A DNA stretch of 13,814 nucleotides, from assembly GCA_020722645.1 (NCBI GenBank), contig DYKL01000056.1, forward strand, positions 1 through 13,814, given 5' to 3'. This document shows, in pieces, positions 13,760 through 13,814 of the stretch. Origin of the DNA: Acetofilamentum sp. (lineage in GTDB: Bacteria > Bacteroidota > Bacteroidia > Bacteroidales > JAFGUD01). Every line of letters begins with the position of its first letter. Within the stretch, counting starts at the first letter, position 1. Made by a program: the position numbers and the translations under genes. The notes below the pieces were generated by a model. That model was given only the letters and a program-made list of their open reading frames with translations. It was not told the origin of the DNA and ran no database searches.

Positions 13760-13814
13760 CAATTTAACAATTTAACAATGTAGCAATTTAACAATTTAAC
13801 AATGTAGCAATTTA
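13760..13814 (+). repeat. Octamer tandem repeat, inverted relative to the left tract, running off the window
   Basis: Octamers CAATTTAA, CAATTTAA, CAATGTAG repeat as a 24-bp higher-order unit, twice and onward. Reverse-complemented they read ATTGTTAA, matching the ATTGTTTC/ATTGTTGC units of 13642-13737 at six of eight positions. With the 22-bp GC-richer centre (13738-13759, containing GGCGCC) they make a long imperfect inverted repeat. The right end is cut by the window edge. Confidence 0.9.

Noticed and set aside
13622..13814. Cobalamin or other riboswitch upstream of the ABC ATPase
   Set aside because: The region is octamer repeat; no B12-box or conserved riboswitch core is visible.

Overview
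The window reads as a chromosomal segment from an AT-rich (roughly one-third GC) member of the Bacteroidota. I base this on the Bacteroidota-type promoter pattern (TTTG, about 19 bp, then TAnnTTTG-like) before two genes, the lack of clear Shine-Dalgarno sequences, secreted proteins with Phe/Ile-rich signal peptides ending in SQ, and the mix of families. I cannot name a genus. I see no rRNA, tRNA, CRISPR array, transposase or phage structural module.

Layout: (1) 156-770, a polytopic membrane protein, converges on (2) 820-2292 minus, a secreted beta-propeller-like protein; they share a bidirectional terminator at 785-817. (3) 2293-2786 is non-coding and holds an inverted pair of a REP-like sequence. 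(4) recG, 2787-4880, is followed directly by a short heptamer tract and another REP-like copy. (5) A plus-strand run follows: a four-helix small membrane protein, a FabG-type reductase and a terminator, then a tightly linked pair made of a double-SH3 N-acetylmuramidase and a membrane-anchored VWA/GATase-like protein. (6) 9672-10119 is non-coding with an inverted repeat and degenerate heptamers. (7) A minus-strand block, read from right to left: FecE-type ABC ATPase, overlapping secreted MORN/TPR protein, a 528-bp repeat field, then a SpoU-family rRNA/tRNA ribose methyltransferase. (8) The right edge is an octamer-repeat inverted structure.

The genes are mostly housekeeping or generic envelope functions: replication-fork repair (RecG), fatty-acid synthesis (FabG), RNA methylation (TrmH/SpoU), metal, heme or cobalamin uptake (ABC ATPase), wall hydrolysis and envelope proteins. 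I found no convincing new multi-gene system.

The most unusual content lies between genes: three families of short tandem repeats with 7-, 8- and 9-bp unit lengths, plus a 41-bp REP-like unit. They recur across the window, often directly after stop codons. Heptamer tracts lie in the same gene-relative orientation downstream of three genes (recG, the MORN gene and the methyltransferase gene). The largest, of 28 units, carries a clean 56-bp higher-order duplication.
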